A DNA stretch of 64,000 bases from Ktedonobacteraceae bacterium (GCA_014896635.1 JADBKA010000001.1:5842-69841), one strand, 5' to 3'; shown: positions 9,664-20,082, counted from the stretch's first letter. Notes: generated by a model not told the origin, from the sequence alone. Program-made: numbers and translations.

Positions 9664-10086
9664 CTAACTGACGGTGATGCCCATACTGCGAGCGGTGCCT
9701 TCAATCATGCGCTCCGCTGCCTCAATGTCATAAGCATTGAGATCTTTCATTTTCAGTTCTGCAATTTCGCGCAGCTTCTGGCGGTCAATGGAGCCGACTT
9801 TCGTCTTGTTGGGGGCAGCGGACCCCTTTTCTATGCCTACAGCCGATTTGAGCAGATCGGGGACAGGCGGCGTTTTGGTCACAAAAGTGAACGAGCGATC
9901 CTCGTAGATTGTGATTTCGGCGGGAATCACCATACCCACCTGGTTGGCTGTACGCGCGTTATATTCCTTCACGAACATCATGATATTGACGCCGTGAGGG
10001 CCGAGCGCAGTACCAATCGGGGGAGCAGGAGTTGCCTTCCCCGCAGGAATCTGTAGTTTCACTACAGCTTTCACACGCTTTGCCAT
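9664..10086 (-). CDS. rplK: 50S ribosomal protein L11
   Basis: Part of the GTPase-associated centre. The start at 10084-10086 ([10 protein letters not shown]) follows GAGGAGTGGAAG and gives 140 residues, the family norm. The reading can extend 6 codons upstream, but that lacks a ribosome-binding site. The N-terminal motif with [17 protein letters not shown] and the C-terminal rRNA-binding domain are intact. It sits between nusG and rplA, as in most bacteria. Confidence 0.97.
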   Translation of the reverse strand: MAKRVKAVVKLQIPAGKATPAPPIGTALGPHGVNIMMFVKEYNARTANQVGMVIPAEITIYEDRSFTFVTKTPPVPDLLKSAVGIEKGSAAPNKTKVGSIDRQKLREIAELKMKDLNAYDIEAAERMIEGTARSMGITVS

Positions 10087-10116
10087 CTTACTTCCACTCC
10101 TCAAAAAAGTTTATGA

Positions 10117-10692
10117 TCAAATTTTTTCGACCTGAAGAAAGTCCAGCACGACAGGGGTTTCACGACCAAAAAACGAAACCAGCACTGTCACCTTATTGCG
10201 ATCCAGGTTAATATCGCTGACCGTTCCGATAAATTCGGTGAATGGGCCATCTATCACACGTACACTCTGACCCTTAGAGAAATTGATTTTCGCCTTTGGC
10301 TTCTCCGCTTCTTTTGTGACCTGCTTCAGGATCGTCTTGACTTCCTGTTCCTGAAGAGGGATAGGGCGAGTCCCCGATCCTACAAAGCTGGTGACTCCGG
10401 GTGTGTTACGTACGACATACCAGGCCTCATCGCTCATGATCATTTCCACCAGCACATAACCGGGAAAAACCTTCCGCTGGACCGTGCGCCGCTGTCCCTG
10501 TTTGATCTCCACCTCTTCTTCCATCGGCACAATCACGCGGAAGATTTTATCGCGCATACCCATTGACGCGATCCGTGCCTCAAGGTGGTTCTTCACCTTA
10601 TTCTCATGTCCAGAGTACGTATGAATAGCATACCAGGCACGTTCACTCTTTCCCTCAGGCTTTTGATTCTCACCGGTATGTTCAGTAACCAC
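10117..10692 (-). CDS. nusG: Transcription termination/antitermination protein NusG
   Basis: Binds RNA polymerase and couples it to Rho or the ribosome. The 191 residues comprise a short polar extension, the NGN domain with RAWYAIHTYSGHE and VFPGYVLVEM, and a C-terminal KOW domain (GQSVRVIDGPFTEFIGTV). The start is GTG at 10690-10692 after GGGGAAAGA. It lies directly between secE and rplK, the conserved order. Confidence 0.96.
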   Translation of the reverse strand: MVTEHTGENQKPEGKSERAWYAIHTYSGHENKVKNHLEARIASMGMRDKIFRVIVPMEEEVEIKQGQRRTVQRKVFPGYVLVEMIMSDEAWYVVRNTPGVTSFVGSGTRPIPLQEQEVKTILKQVTKEAEKPKAKINFSKGQSVRVIDGPFTEFIGTVSDINLDRNKVTVLVSFFGRETPVVLDFLQVEKI

Positions 10693-10741
10693 GCTCTTTC
10701 CCCTTTATTCAGTAGCTAACGGCCCTGCCTCCCTGATATTC

Positions 10742-11131
10742 TTACCCGCGAGTAAGAAGCTGGTAGAGTGCGCTCAGCCCATAATCAGCCGCAATCAGGA
10801 TCAACCCGATTGCTGCCGAGAGGAGAATAACCGCGATGGTCATATTTCTGGCTTCCTCGAAGGTCGGCCATGTCACTTTGTGACGGAGTTCATAGTAAGC
10901 CTCAAGGAGAAAGCGTCCAACCCTGTTGTTACGGATGCGCGCCATCAGAGATCGAGAGCTTCTGGCGCTCTTGCTATCTCGCTCCCGCCGGGCCGGTTGA
11001 CTCTCCTGCTTTGACTGCGCCCTGCGCTCCTCGCGCGCAACAGCTTTGACACTTCTGGCCGGTTGCTCCTTCTCACTACCGCGCACTTCGGCCGTCTGAC
11101 TCCGGCTAATGTTTCTTTTCTTGTCGGTCAT
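10742..11131 (-). CDS. secE: Preprotein translocase subunit SecE
   Basis: Essential small subunit of the SecYEG channel. The start chosen (MTDKKRN, 11129-11131) follows GGGAGGGATTG. An upstream ATG at 11161 would add 10 residues without a ribosome-binding site. The 129 residues have a basic, Ser/Arg-rich cytoplasmic extension of about 70 residues, the amphipathic helix with ELRHKVTWPTFEEARN, and a single C-terminal membrane helix. The extension is longer than in most single-span SecE proteins. Position before nusG confirms the identity. Confidence 0.94.
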   Translation of the reverse strand: MTDKKRNISRSQTAEVRGSEKEQPARSVKAVAREERRAQSKQESQPARRERDSKSARSSRSLMARIRNNRVGRFLLEAYYELRHKVTWPTFEEARNMTIAVILLSAAIGLILIAADYGLSALYQLLTRG

Positions 11132-11202
11132 TTTTTCAATCCCTCCCGGGCTTGATAACATTTTATTCTATCAGCAAGTTGTGTGCGATAGTGGCGGCGA
11201 AC

Positions 11203-11373
11203 CTATCTGGTTTCGCGGTGGAGTGCATGGACTCGGCAGGTATTACAAAACTTTTTAAATTCAAGGCGTTCAGGATTGTTTCTTTTGTTCTTGGAAGTGG
11301 TGTAGTTGCGGCTCTTGCAAACTGTGCAGGCCAGCGTCACCACAATACGATTCTCTTTGCTCTTACCAGCCAT
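11203..11373 (-). CDS. rpmG: 50S ribosomal protein L33
   Basis: A 56-residue gene read directly from the minus strand: ATG at 11371-11373, stop TAG at 11203-11205. The protein begins [19 protein letters not shown] and ends in [11 protein letters not shown]. Two CxxC pairs (Cys16/19 and Cys43/46) make this the zinc-binding form of L33. The motif [20 protein letters not shown] is diagnostic. It sits between tuf and secE, its usual neighbour. An AGAGAAAAGAG ribosome-binding site precedes the start. The gene is easily missed because of its size. Confidence 0.95.
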   Translation of the reverse strand: MAGKSKENRIVVTLACTVCKSRNYTTSKNKRNNPERLEFKKFCNTCRVHALHRETR

Positions 11374-11440
11374 CTCTTTTCTCTCCGTTCACGTTCCGGC
11401 CCGGCCTGTTTTGTATCTGATAGATAGTTGATAGATAGTG

Positions 11441-11507
11441 CGCGAGAGGAACCTCTCGCGGCCTCTCGCAAGCGCGACACGGGTGCAGGAGCTATTGCTC
11501 TGCACCC
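11441..11507. repeat. Two hairpins between tuf and rpmG
   Basis: CGCGAGAGG/CCTCTCGCG (11441-11460, 2-nt loop as written) and a bulged stem GGGTGCA..GAGC/GCTC..TGCACCC (11481-11507). Neither is followed by a T run, so readthrough into rpmG is likely. They may act as RNA processing or partial termination signals. Confidence 0.6.
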
Positions 11508-11526
11508 GGTGCGGTCTCGCAAACAG

Positions 11527-12732
<1,206 letters not shown>

Positions 12733-12880
12733 GTTCTAAACTGTGGCTCCTTCTGCAAATCTTTTCAATCCCTTCCGGGCTTCAGAAGACGGCGGAGAAA
12801 GTTTTGATATGTTCTGTGTGGGTTTTCATGAAGATGAAGGCATAAAGGGATTCAGGCACAAGCATCTTCGGAAACCTCGG

Positions 12881-12952
12881 AGCCCGTGATGGGAATCGAA
12901 CCCATGACCACAGTCTTACCAAGACTGTGCGCTACCGCTGCGCCACACGGGC
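12881..12952 (-). tRNA. tRNA-Thr (anticodon GGT)
   Basis: Cloverleaf on the minus strand: acceptor GCCCGTG/CACGGGC, D stem GCGC/GCGC, anticodon stem CAGTC/GACTG with loop TTGGTAA (GGT), T arm ATGGG-TTCGATT-CCCAT, discriminator T. The 3' CCA is not encoded. It lies between tRNA-Tyr and tuf. Confidence 0.95.
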
Positions 12953-12999
12953 TAACCAGACCAGAACAGCACAACTTACCAGCCGTATTGTTCCAGCGG

Positions 13000-13080
13000 T
13001 GGGCAGTGGAGGATTCGAACCTCCGAAGCTTACGCAGCTGATTTACAGTCAGCCCCATTTGACCACTTTGGTAACTGCCC
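13000..13080 (-). tRNA. tRNA-Tyr (anticodon GTA)
   Basis: Acceptor GGGCAGT/ACTGCCC, anticodon loop CTGTAAA (GTA), a long class II variable arm (TGCGTAAGCT) and T arm GGAGG-TTCGAAT-CCTCC. The discriminator is A and CCA is not fully encoded. It is the first gene of the tRNA-tuf transcript. Confidence 0.95.
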
Positions 13081-13124
13081 CGGTAATGGAACACTCGCTT
13101 CGTTCTGAGTGATCGACGCAACCA

Positions 13125-13153
13125 ATTATATCCAACCTCCGGTGACATGTCAA
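13125..13153 (-). promoter_or_regulatory. Consensus promoter of the tRNA-tuf-rpmG-secE-nusG-rpl operon
   Basis: On the minus strand an exact TTGACA, a 17-bp spacer and an exact TATAAT. The predicted start lies about 35 bp before tRNA-Tyr. This is the strongest promoter match in the window and fits a heavily expressed translation operon. Confidence 0.92.
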
Positions 13154-13222
13154 GCACTTTTTCCGGCGGATCTCCCTCTTCAACTGCCGGGGAGGCGGTT
13201 GCCGGCTTCGTTGTTCTGTTGC

Positions 13223-13251
13223 TTGACAACACGATCAGATTGTACTACTTT
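13223..13251 (+). promoter_or_regulatory. Promoter of the kinase-WD40 gene
   Basis: TTGACA, 17-bp spacer, TACTTT, ending about 50 bp before the ATG of the downstream kinase gene. It is divergent from the tRNA-tuf promoter, about 70 bp away. Confidence 0.7.
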
Positions 13252-13303
13252 ACGCTTGTTAAAGAATTTTTAGGACAAATGTCTGGAGCTGGAAAAGGGT
13301 AGC

Positions 13304-15424
13304 ATGGCACTTTCTTCGCCATTGTTCTGTGATCACTGTGGAGCGGCCAATCGTCCTCAGGCCTCGTTCTGCCGCGTCTGCGGACAGGGACTGCATATGA
13401 CGATAGGCACTAGTGCGGCTGGTGCGGCTGGTGCGGCCCCTGCCATACCTGTAAGTAGTCTTGCTGCCGGCGGAACAGTGAGTGCGACACTGACAGGGCT
13501 GCTAGGCCAGCACACGACGCTCAAACAACGCTACGTCATCCTTCAACCCGCCGGGCGCGGTGGATTCGGCGCTGTCTACAAGGCCGCTGATACACAATTT
13601 GGCAACCGCCTGGTTGCTGTCAAGGAGATGAGCCAGAGCAGTCTGAATCCTCAGGAACGGCTGGAGGCGACGGCTTCCTTCAGGCAGGAGGCTCTGCTGC
13701 TGGCGAGCCTGACCCACCCCAATCTACCGCGCATCTACGAGCAGTTCACAGATACAGGCCGTTCCTACCTGGTGATGGATTTTATCGAAGGCGAAACGCT
13801 TGAGGAGCTATTGCGCAAGCGGCAGGGGGAAAAACTGCCAGTCGAGCAGGTTCTCTCCATCGCGTTGCAGCTCTGCGATGTGCTCCACTATCTACACACG
13901 CGCCAGCCGCCAATCATCTTCCGTGACATGAAGCCAGCGAATATTATGCTCACGCTTAGCGGGCATGTCTACCTGATTGATTTTGGTATTGCGCGCCACT
14001 TCAAGCCCGGCCAATCGAAAGATACGACGGCGCTCGGTTCATCGGGCTATGCAGCGCCTGAGCAGTATGGCCGGTCGCAGACGACTGCGAAGGCCGATAT
14101 CTACGGTCTGGGCGCGACGCTCCACCACTTGCTTACCGGTGATGATCCTTCAGAGACGCCTTTTCACTTCGCCCCACTCCAGACTGAGAATCAGCCGGTT
14201 CTGGATGCGTTGAGTACGTTGATCATGAGTATGGTCAGCGTCGATATCAGCAAACGTCCTGCCAGTGTGCTGACTGTGCGGCAGGAGATCATGCGTATTA
14301 CCGGTCTGCTCGGCGTATCGAGCAGTTCAAGCAGCGCGCTACCGGTCACGTCGCCGCGCTCGCTGCCTTCTCTACCGTCTCTGCCTGCGCAGCAGAAGGC
14401 AGGTCGCGGCTCATCAGCACAGCAATCTCGACCTGCCCGATCTGGACAGGCCAGGGTTATCCCGCAGCCCAATCTGCTCTATGCCTGCTATGGTCACAGT
14501 GGTCGTATTACTGCTGTGGCCTGGTCGCCTGATGGCAGGCAGATCGCCACCGCCAGCTATGATAAGACGGTGCGGGTCTGGGATGCAGCAAACGGCCAGC
14601 ATCTTCTGACTTGCAAAGGCCACTCCCAGCGTGTCAATGCACTTTGCTGGTCCTCTGATGGCAAGCAACTGGCCTCGGTTGGTGATGATCACAGCGTGCA
14701 GATCTGGGAAGTCGCTGGTGGCAAATTGCTCTTCAGCCATAGCGGCCATAATGCGCAGGTGTACGCTGTAGCCTGGTCGCCCGATGGAAAGTATATTGCT
14801 TCGGCGGGCGAAGACAGGAACGTGCAGATCTGGCAGGCTACTGCACAACCTGCTGCGGGCTACGTGCTGTCCGGCGCTCCTCACCGCTATCACAGCGATA
14901 AAGTGCTGGCCGTGTGCTGGTCGCCCGACGGCAAACGTATCGCCTCTGCCGGCAAAGATCAGAAAATCCAGATCTGGACACCGTTTAAAGAGCAGCAGAA
15001 ACGCACTCTGCTGACCTTGCTTTTTCCCCCTTATCAAGGTCCAATAGAAGCCATGCATGGTAGTCAGGTGAACGCACTCTCGTGGGCGCCTGACGGTAGG
15101 AAACTGGCGTCAGCGGGTGGTTATAATGTCAAATTGTGGAATATGCCATCAGGTCTTACAGCTTCTGCACGTACGATTTATCCAGCAACGATGATTCGCT
15201 GTTCTGCTACTGCTCAGACGGTGAGCTGGTCGCCTGATGGGAATTACCTGGCGCTTGGTGGAAGCGATAAGACGGTGCAGATCTGGAATCAGAGTGGCAC
15301 GCGCCAGACGTTTATTTACCGGGGGCATACAGGTGGTGTCATGGCTGTAGCCTGGTCGCCCGACGGCAGTCGCCTGGCCTCGGCTGGTGTTGATCGAACG
15401 CTCCAGGTCTGGCAGGCGAAATAA
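13304..15424 (+). CDS. Zinc-ribbon Ser/Thr protein kinase with C-terminal WD40 propeller
   Basis: A 706-residue soluble protein of three parts. An N-terminal zinc ribbon has CDHC (Cys9/12) and CRVC (Cys23/26). A Hanks-type kinase domain (about 75-335) has GRGGFGAVYKA, Lys107 in VAVKEM, DMKPAN with catalytic Asp208, and DFGIA. Seven WD40 repeats (about 390-706) repeat the block VAWSPDG and end in VQIW-type strands, enough for one closed beta-propeller. The usual HRD is FRD here. No membrane segment is seen, unlike the PASTA kinase at 61.8 kb. The propeller probably senses or docks a partner; substrates are unknown. A promoter precedes it and no operon partner is evident. Confidence 0.9.
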   Translation: MALSSPLFCDHCGAANRPQASFCRVCGQGLHMTIGTSAAGAAGAAPAIPVSSLAAGGTVSATLTGLLGQHTTLKQRYVILQPAGRGGFGAVYKAADTQFGNRLVAVKEMSQSSLNPQERLEATASFRQEALLLASLTHPNLPRIYEQFTDTGRSYLVMDFIEGETLEELLRKRQGEKLPVEQVLSIALQLCDVLHYLHTRQPPIIFRDMKPANIMLTLSGHVYLIDFGIARHFKPGQSKDTTALGSSGYAAPEQYGRSQTTAKADIYGLGATLHHLLTGDDPSETPFHFAPLQTENQPVLDALSTLIMSMVSVDISKRPASVLTVRQEIMRITGLLGVSSSSSSALPVTSPRSLPSLPSLPAQQKAGRGSSAQQSRPARSGQARVIPQPNLLYACYGHSGRITAVAWSPDGRQIATASYDKTVRVWDAANGQHLLTCKGHSQRVNALCWSSDGKQLASVGDDHSVQIWEVAGGKLLFSHSGHNAQVYAVAWSPDGKYIASAGEDRNVQIWQATAQPAAGYVLSGAPHRYHSDKVLAVCWSPDGKRIASAGKDQKIQIWTPFKEQQKRTLLTLLFPPYQGPIEAMHGSQVNALSWAPDGRKLASAGGYNVKLWNMPSGLTASARTIYPATMIRCSATAQTVSWSPDGNYLALGGSDKTVQIWNQSGTRQTFIYRGHTGGVMAVAWSPDGSRLASAGVDRTLQVWQAK

Positions 15425-15450
15425 TGGCTTTTGCGTCGGCTCCTCCCTCT

Positions 15451-15480
15451 TTGCATACTATCACATGCTCTATCTATAAT
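15451..15480 (+). promoter_or_regulatory. Promoter of the acyl-CoA dehydrogenase gene
   Basis: TTGCAT, an 18-bp spacer and an exact TATAAT, ending about 75 bp before the ATG. The -10 is perfect; the -35 matches 4 of 6. Confidence 0.65.
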
Positions 15481-15556
15481 AGGATCAGAGCAAAACATCG
15501 TTCAGTAGACGACAGGAGAGAAGCTCTTACCTGGCAGGGAAGGCGAAGGAAGACAC

Positions 15557-16702
15557 ATGCAATTTGATCTCAACGAAGAGCAGGTGGCCATTCGTGATAT
15601 GGCCCGTCGCTTCACGGAGCAGGAAATTACCCCTTATGCGTCGCAGTGGGATGAGACCGGCCATTTCCCGCGCGAAGTCTATACAAAGATGGCCGCTCTG
15701 GGTCTGATGGGGATGACGACTCCCGATGCCTACGGAGGCAGCATGCTCAGCCGGCTCAACGGTGCGCTGGTCTACGAAGAACTGGCGAAGGGGGACATGG
15801 CAACAGCCGTTGGTCTCTCGGTGCATAACATGGTGACTGGCTCTCTTGCGCGTTTTGGCTCGGAGGAGCAGCGGCGACGCTGGGTGCCACGCCTGGCTTC
15901 AGGGGAGTTGCTCGGCGCCTTCTCGCTCAGTGAAAGTGCCGCCGGCTCCGATGCTGCCAGCCTGCAATGCCGGGCTGAACGCGAGGGTGATACCTATGTG
16001 CTCAACGGCAATAAGCTGTGGGTCACGAACGGCGGCGAGGCCGAGATCTACCTGGTCATGGTCCGCAGTACGCCGGGACGACAGGCCGCTGGTATCTCCT
16101 GCTTTGTCGTTGAAAAAGGTACACCGGGCTTCACTTTCGGCAAGATCGAGCGCAAAATGGGGCTGCATTCTTCGCCTACGCGCGAGCTGATTTTTGATCA
16201 CTGCGTGATTCCACAGGCGCAGCGCATTGGCGAAGAGGGCCAGGGGTTTAAAATCGCCCTCTCTGCGCTGGACGGCGGGCGTATTAACATTGGCGCGACG
16301 GCGGTCGGTGTGGCACAGGCAGCTTTTGATATAGCGCGCAATTATGCACTTGAACGTGTGCAATTTGACAAGCCCATTGCTGCATTTCAGGGTGTCCAGT
16401 TCATGCTGGCCGATATGATCACAAAGATCGAGGCTTCACGCCTGCTCGTCTACCAGGCAGCGTACCGCCTGGATGAAGGCCAGAGTGCAGGTATGTATGC
16501 CTCAATGGCGAAGTGTTTCGCCACCGATACAGCGATGGAAGTGACCACCAACGCCGTACAGATCCTGGGCGGAGCCGGCTATGTGCGTGACTACCCGCTG
16601 GAACGCTATATGCGTGATATCAAAGCGGCCCAGATTTTTGAAGGTACTAACCAGATCCAGCGCATCGTGATCGCCAGGGCGCTGCTCAACATCAGGTTGT
16701 AA
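15557..16702 (+). CDS. Acyl-CoA dehydrogenase (short-chain type)
   Basis: FAD enzyme that introduces the alpha-beta double bond into an acyl-CoA in fatty or branched-chain acid oxidation. At 381 residues it has the standard length. Visible are the N-terminal helical domain, FSLSESAAGSDAASL and WVTNGGEA in the middle beta-domain, and the C-terminal QILGGAGYVRDYPLERYMRD block. The catalytic base is the Glu of QIFEGTNQIQR, the position used by butyryl- and isobutyryl-type enzymes. A GAAGGAAG site precedes the ATG. It is monocistronic by context, and chain-length preference cannot be fixed from sequence. Confidence 0.93.
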   Translation: MQFDLNEEQVAIRDMARRFTEQEITPYASQWDETGHFPREVYTKMAALGLMGMTTPDAYGGSMLSRLNGALVYEELAKGDMATAVGLSVHNMVTGSLARFGSEEQRRRWVPRLASGELLGAFSLSESAAGSDAASLQCRAEREGDTYVLNGNKLWVTNGGEAEIYLVMVRSTPGRQAAGISCFVVEKGTPGFTFGKIERKMGLHSSPTRELIFDHCVIPQAQRIGEEGQGFKIALSALDGGRINIGATAVGVAQAAFDIARNYALERVQFDKPIAAFQGVQFMLADMITKIEASRLLVYQAAYRLDEGQSAGMYASMAKCFATDTAMEVTTNAVQILGGAGYVRDYPLERYMRDIKAAQIFEGTNQIQRIVIARALLNIRL

Positions 16703-16748
16703 CAGCACTGCTTCACCCCGCTGATGTACTTTCGTGAAAACCTCTGGT

Positions 16749-17849
16749 TTAAAAAAGTGTTTCGATCAGTGGTACAATCTGCTCGCTGTTCTGCTGGTTC
16801 CACGCGCGGTACGCCTCGACGCCAGCGCGCATGGCATGCAGTTCGCCGCGCTGTGCGATCAGCTTCGCCAGCAGGCGGCGCTGGTGTTCGGCAGTGAGCG
16901 CCACCCAGCCAAGTCTGTGCCGGCGGATAAACTCCAGGTTCGCCTGCTCCTGGCCTGGGATATAGGCAGTGGCGATGAAAGGTTTGCCCAGCGTCACTGC
17001 TTCAAAAAGCATATTGGGACCGGCTTTTCCCATTACCACATCGGCAGCAGCCATAAAAGGTGCGATTTCTCTGGTGAATGGTAAAACGTGAAGATTGCGA
17101 TGAGCACTGTGAAAACGGTTATAGAGCGTCTGATTTGTGCCGGCAGCCAGGATGACCTGGATCTGCGGTCCCTGCTCCAGCACACGCTCGACCGTGCGGC
17201 CAAACTGTGCTGCACCTTCACCTCCACCCTGTAGGAAAATGGTAAAGCGGTCAGTAGCATCACTCAATCCCAGACGGGTAAGCGTTGCGGCGCGCTGCTC
17301 AGCAGTGCAGACCGCGCGGTAGAACTGTGCGCGTACCGGCCAGCCGACCAGGCGCAGACGCTGTGCATCGAATCCGACACTCAGCGCCTGGGCATAGGTC
17401 TCGCGGCTAGGAGCCAGCGTAAGAGCTGCGCGCTTCTCGGTCAGCCATGTAGCATGTACGCCGTTGGGATCGGCAAAAAGCATCACTAGCGGCGTCCGTG
17501 AGCCGATTTTTTGCAGCGTCTGCATAACTTCATAACTGAGAAAAGGATAGGTGGTGATCAACACATCCGGCTGCGTGCGTTGCAAGAGATCTACCAGAGT
17601 GGGCATGACAAAAAGGGTGAAGAGGCGATGCGCGAGTAGTGCCGGCTGTGATGCGTCGAGCAAGCGGAATTCCGTCGCCCAGAGCCAGAGAGCAGAGCGG
17701 CTCACCAGACGGTAATGCAGGTGAACAATGGACGGTTGTGGATCAATCAGTTCGATGGTATGTTTATCCGCCAGGCGGTCGCGCAGAGCTTCGGCCAGGC
17801 TGACGTGGCCGCCACCGGTTTTTGAGGTCAGAATGACGATTTTTCCCAT
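16749..17849 (-). CDS. MurG/UgtP-like glycosyltransferase (monogalactosyl/diglucosyl-diacylglycerol synthase family)
   Basis: A 366-residue GT-B enzyme. The N-terminal KTGGGHVSLAEALRDRL is the acceptor-side glycine loop shared by MurG and the processive diacylglycerol glucosyltransferases. The C-terminal half has FLQGGGEGAAQFG and the nucleotide-sugar site VVMGKAGPNMLFEA with a final PGQEQANLEFI. The spacing fits the MGDG synthase/UgtP branch rather than MurG, so a glycolipid product is more likely than lipid II; this is inference. The gene is convergent with the acyl-CoA dehydrogenase. The start has GAAGGAC upstream. Confidence 0.8.
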   Translation of the reverse strand: MGKIVILTSKTGGGHVSLAEALRDRLADKHTIELIDPQPSIVHLHYRLVSRSALWLWATEFRLLDASQPALLAHRLFTLFVMPTLVDLLQRTQPDVLITTYPFLSYEVMQTLQKIGSRTPLVMLFADPNGVHATWLTEKRAALTLAPSRETYAQALSVGFDAQRLRLVGWPVRAQFYRAVCTAEQRAATLTRLGLSDATDRFTIFLQGGGEGAAQFGRTVERVLEQGPQIQVILAAGTNQTLYNRFHSAHRNLHVLPFTREIAPFMAAADVVMGKAGPNMLFEAVTLGKPFIATAYIPGQEQANLEFIRRHRLGWVALTAEHQRRLLAKLIAQRGELHAMRAGVEAYRAWNQQNSEQIVPLIETLF

Positions 17850-17996
17850 AGAAGTCCTTCAAGAGTGAGAGATGGGGGATCAGATGCCGTCTCGTTCACA
17901 TGGCCAAGAAGCGAGCTGTCCCATCCAAAATCATATAATAGGTGAAGAGGATTTTACCATCCTGATCGCTCAATCTATAAAGGAGAAGGAGATTCA

Positions 17997-18623
17997 ATGC
18001 GTACAACGATTACACATGGCACGACACTGGTGGATCATCTCCTGCCGGCACGCACACGTGAGACAAAAAGTGCCGGCCTGGTACGAGATGGACTGCTGAT
18101 CATTGGATTCAGTTTATTTCTGGCATTATGCGCTCGTGTCTCTTTTCATCTGCCTTTTACACCTGTGCCTATCTCACTGCAAACGCTGGCAGTTCTGCTG
18201 AGCGGAGCGGCGCTTGGCAGCAGGCGCGGCGCACTGGCGATGCTGGTGTATCTGGCTGAAGGAATCGCGGGTCTGCCTGTTTTTGTGGGCGGAGCCGGTC
18301 TGGCCTACCTGGCAGGCCCTACCGGCGGCTATCTGGTAGCTTTCCCGTTTGCGGCCTTTGCTGTTGGCTGGCTCTGTGAGCAAGGACTGGATCGCCGCTA
18401 CCTGACTTCCGCACTGGCGATGCTGCCTGGCTCGGTGATTATTTACGCGCTCGGCATGGCCTGGCTGGCTGTACTGCTGCATGGCAATCTTACCAGAGCT
18501 TTTGTGCTTGGTGTGCTGCCATTCATCCCCGGCGATTTGCTCAAGCTGATTGTGGCAGCGGCGCTGCTACCAACAGCGTGGATGATCGTGCGTGTGGTCA
18601 GATCTGGTCGGACCAGTCGCTAG
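17997..18623 (+). CDS. bioY: Biotin transporter BioY (ECF substrate-binding component)
   Basis: Membrane protein that binds biotin and works alone or with an ECF energising module. The 208 residues have a short polar N-terminus and about six hydrophobic helices. Family motifs are FTPVPISLQTLAVLLSGA, the glycine-rich AGLAYLAGPTGGYLVAF and LPFIPGDLLKLIVAA. A GGAGAAGGAG site lies just before the ATG. No bioM or bioN gene is adjacent, so it either uses a shared ECF module elsewhere or functions alone. No BirA operator was recognised. Confidence 0.93.
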   Translation: MRTTITHGTTLVDHLLPARTRETKSAGLVRDGLLIIGFSLFLALCARVSFHLPFTPVPISLQTLAVLLSGAALGSRRGALAMLVYLAEGIAGLPVFVGGAGLAYLAGPTGGYLVAFPFAAFAVGWLCEQGLDRRYLTSALAMLPGSVIIYALGMAWLAVLLHGNLTRAFVLGVLPFIPGDLLKLIVAAALLPTAWMIVRVVRSGRTSR

Positions 18624-18654
18624 AAGTCTATGAAGCGTAGAGAGCGAAATCGGA

Positions 18655-20082
18655 TTATAGTCGTGATTGCAGGCGCACGAGTTTGCGACCACTCCGTGTA
18701 GAGGCGGTGGTCAGGCCAGCCAGCGAGCGAATGGCGTCGATAGTTTCGGGAGCGCCGCGCACAAATTCGCAGCGGGCTGGCTGAAGTCGTGCGTTGAACT
18801 CCTCGACCGTCACATCGTCCAGAAATCGCTTACCTTCGTTATCGAGCATTACGCGCGGTAGCAGCACCAGGTTGCCGGGAGCGTCGTGTTCCGCCAGAGC
18901 AGCCAGCACATCCTGTCCACAGAGCAGGCCAGCAACGGTCACCTGCGGGCCGAAGAACTGATTGACAACGGGTATTACCTGCACATCGAGTCCTTCAATA
19001 GTACGTAGATCATCGGCCAGACGGTCGATGAGAGGGTAGGCCATCGTACCGGTGACCAGTGTCACGAGGCGCGGTTGCGGCATACCTGTGGGCAGGCGGC
19101 GCCGCGCGCGTGACCACTGTTCGAGCAAGAAGCGCGTCATACCCACGCCGTTCTCGATTTGTGCGTATAGCCCGTAATGTTCGGCAGGCGGGAAATCGCG
19201 TCCGGTCAGGTAGTACCACTCGTCAGACAGGTAAACGAATGGATAGCCTGCGGGATCGGCAGCCGCAAACGCGCGCTGGTGGGCTTCTACCTGTGTGATG
19301 ATGGCTTCGGCTTCCGCAGGAGTATAGGGGCGCAGTGGCGGCAAATCACCGGTCTTGATCATATTATTGTACTTCGTCAGGCCCACCGGCACCACCGAGA
19401 TTGACTCGACAATGGGGCGTAATGCGGCCAGGTCGCGGATACTGCGCTCCAGCCAGGGACCGTCATTGATGGTCGGGCAGAGCACAAGTTGCGTATGGCA
19501 GGTGATGCCGATAGCGCCGAGACGCTGGATGTGTTGCAGGATCTCGCCAGCTCTGGGACCATCGACCATCTTGCGGCGTAGCTCAGCATCAGTCACGTGG
19601 ACCGAGACGTAGAGCGGCGTCAACCGCTGCTCTGCCAGGCGCTGCCAGTCGTGCTCTTTCAGATTTGTTAGAGTGATGAAGTTGCCAAAAAGAAACGAAT
19701 AGCGATAGTCGTCATCTTTGATATAGAGTGTGGAACGCATGCCATGCTCCAGGCCGGGCAGTGAAGCATACCGCTCTGGCAGACCTTTAATAAAACAGAA
19801 AATGCATTTGTTCGCGCACTGGCGGATAAAAGGTGTCGGCTCTTCGCCAAAAAGCACACCCAGATTCTCGTCAGCCGCTTTTGTGATGCATACTTCGCGC
19901 TGCTCCTGCTGGCGTTCAAAACCGATGAGTAGCTCTTCATCGGCTGAGTAGAATCTATAATCGACAAGATCACGGATCAGGTGGCCATTGATCGTGCGAA
20001 TCAGATCGCCCGGTTGCAGCCCTGCCTGATCGGCAGGACTCCCAGGCACGACCTCACGTACCCATCCATAGAGTTTTGGCAT
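18655..20082 (-). CDS. PDZ / radical SAM / DUF512 protein
   Basis: A 475-residue protein of the DUF512 family. An N-terminal PDZ-like region (about 1-60, VVPGSPADQAGLQPGDLI) precedes the 4Fe-4S radical SAM motif CANKCIFCF (about 87-95) and an atypical barrel. The C-terminal DUF512 region contains TGTMAYPLIDRLADDL and PRVMLDNEGKRFLDD. The family is widespread but its reaction is not established. It is convergent with bioY and has its own promoter about 75 bp upstream. The start has no strong ribosome-binding site, but MPKLYGWV fits the family N-terminus. Confidence 0.87.
   Translation of the reverse strand: MPKLYGWVREVVPGSPADQAGLQPGDLIRTINGHLIRDLVDYRFYSADEELLIGFERQQEQREVCITKAADENLGVLFGEEPTPFIRQCANKCIFCFIKGLPERYASLPGLEHGMRSTLYIKDDDYRYSFLFGNFITLTNLKEHDWQRLAEQRLTPLYVSVHVTDAELRRKMVDGPRAGEILQHIQRLGAIGITCHTQLVLCPTINDGPWLERSIRDLAALRPIVESISVVPVGLTKYNNMIKTGDLPPLRPYTPAEAEAIITQVEAHQRAFAAADPAGYPFVYLSDEWYYLTGRDFPPAEHYGLYAQIENGVGMTRFLLEQWSRARRRLPTGMPQPRLVTLVTGTMAYPLIDRLADDLRTIEGLDVQVIPVVNQFFGPQVTVAGLLCGQDVLAALAEHDAPGNLVLLPRVMLDNEGKRFLDDVTVEEFNARLQPARCEFVRGAPETIDAIRSLAGLTTASTRSGRKLVRLQSRL

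Noticed and set aside
11441..11507. Terminator separating tuf from rpmG
   Set aside because: The hairpins have no T run, and rpmG-secE would then lack a promoter that I can find.
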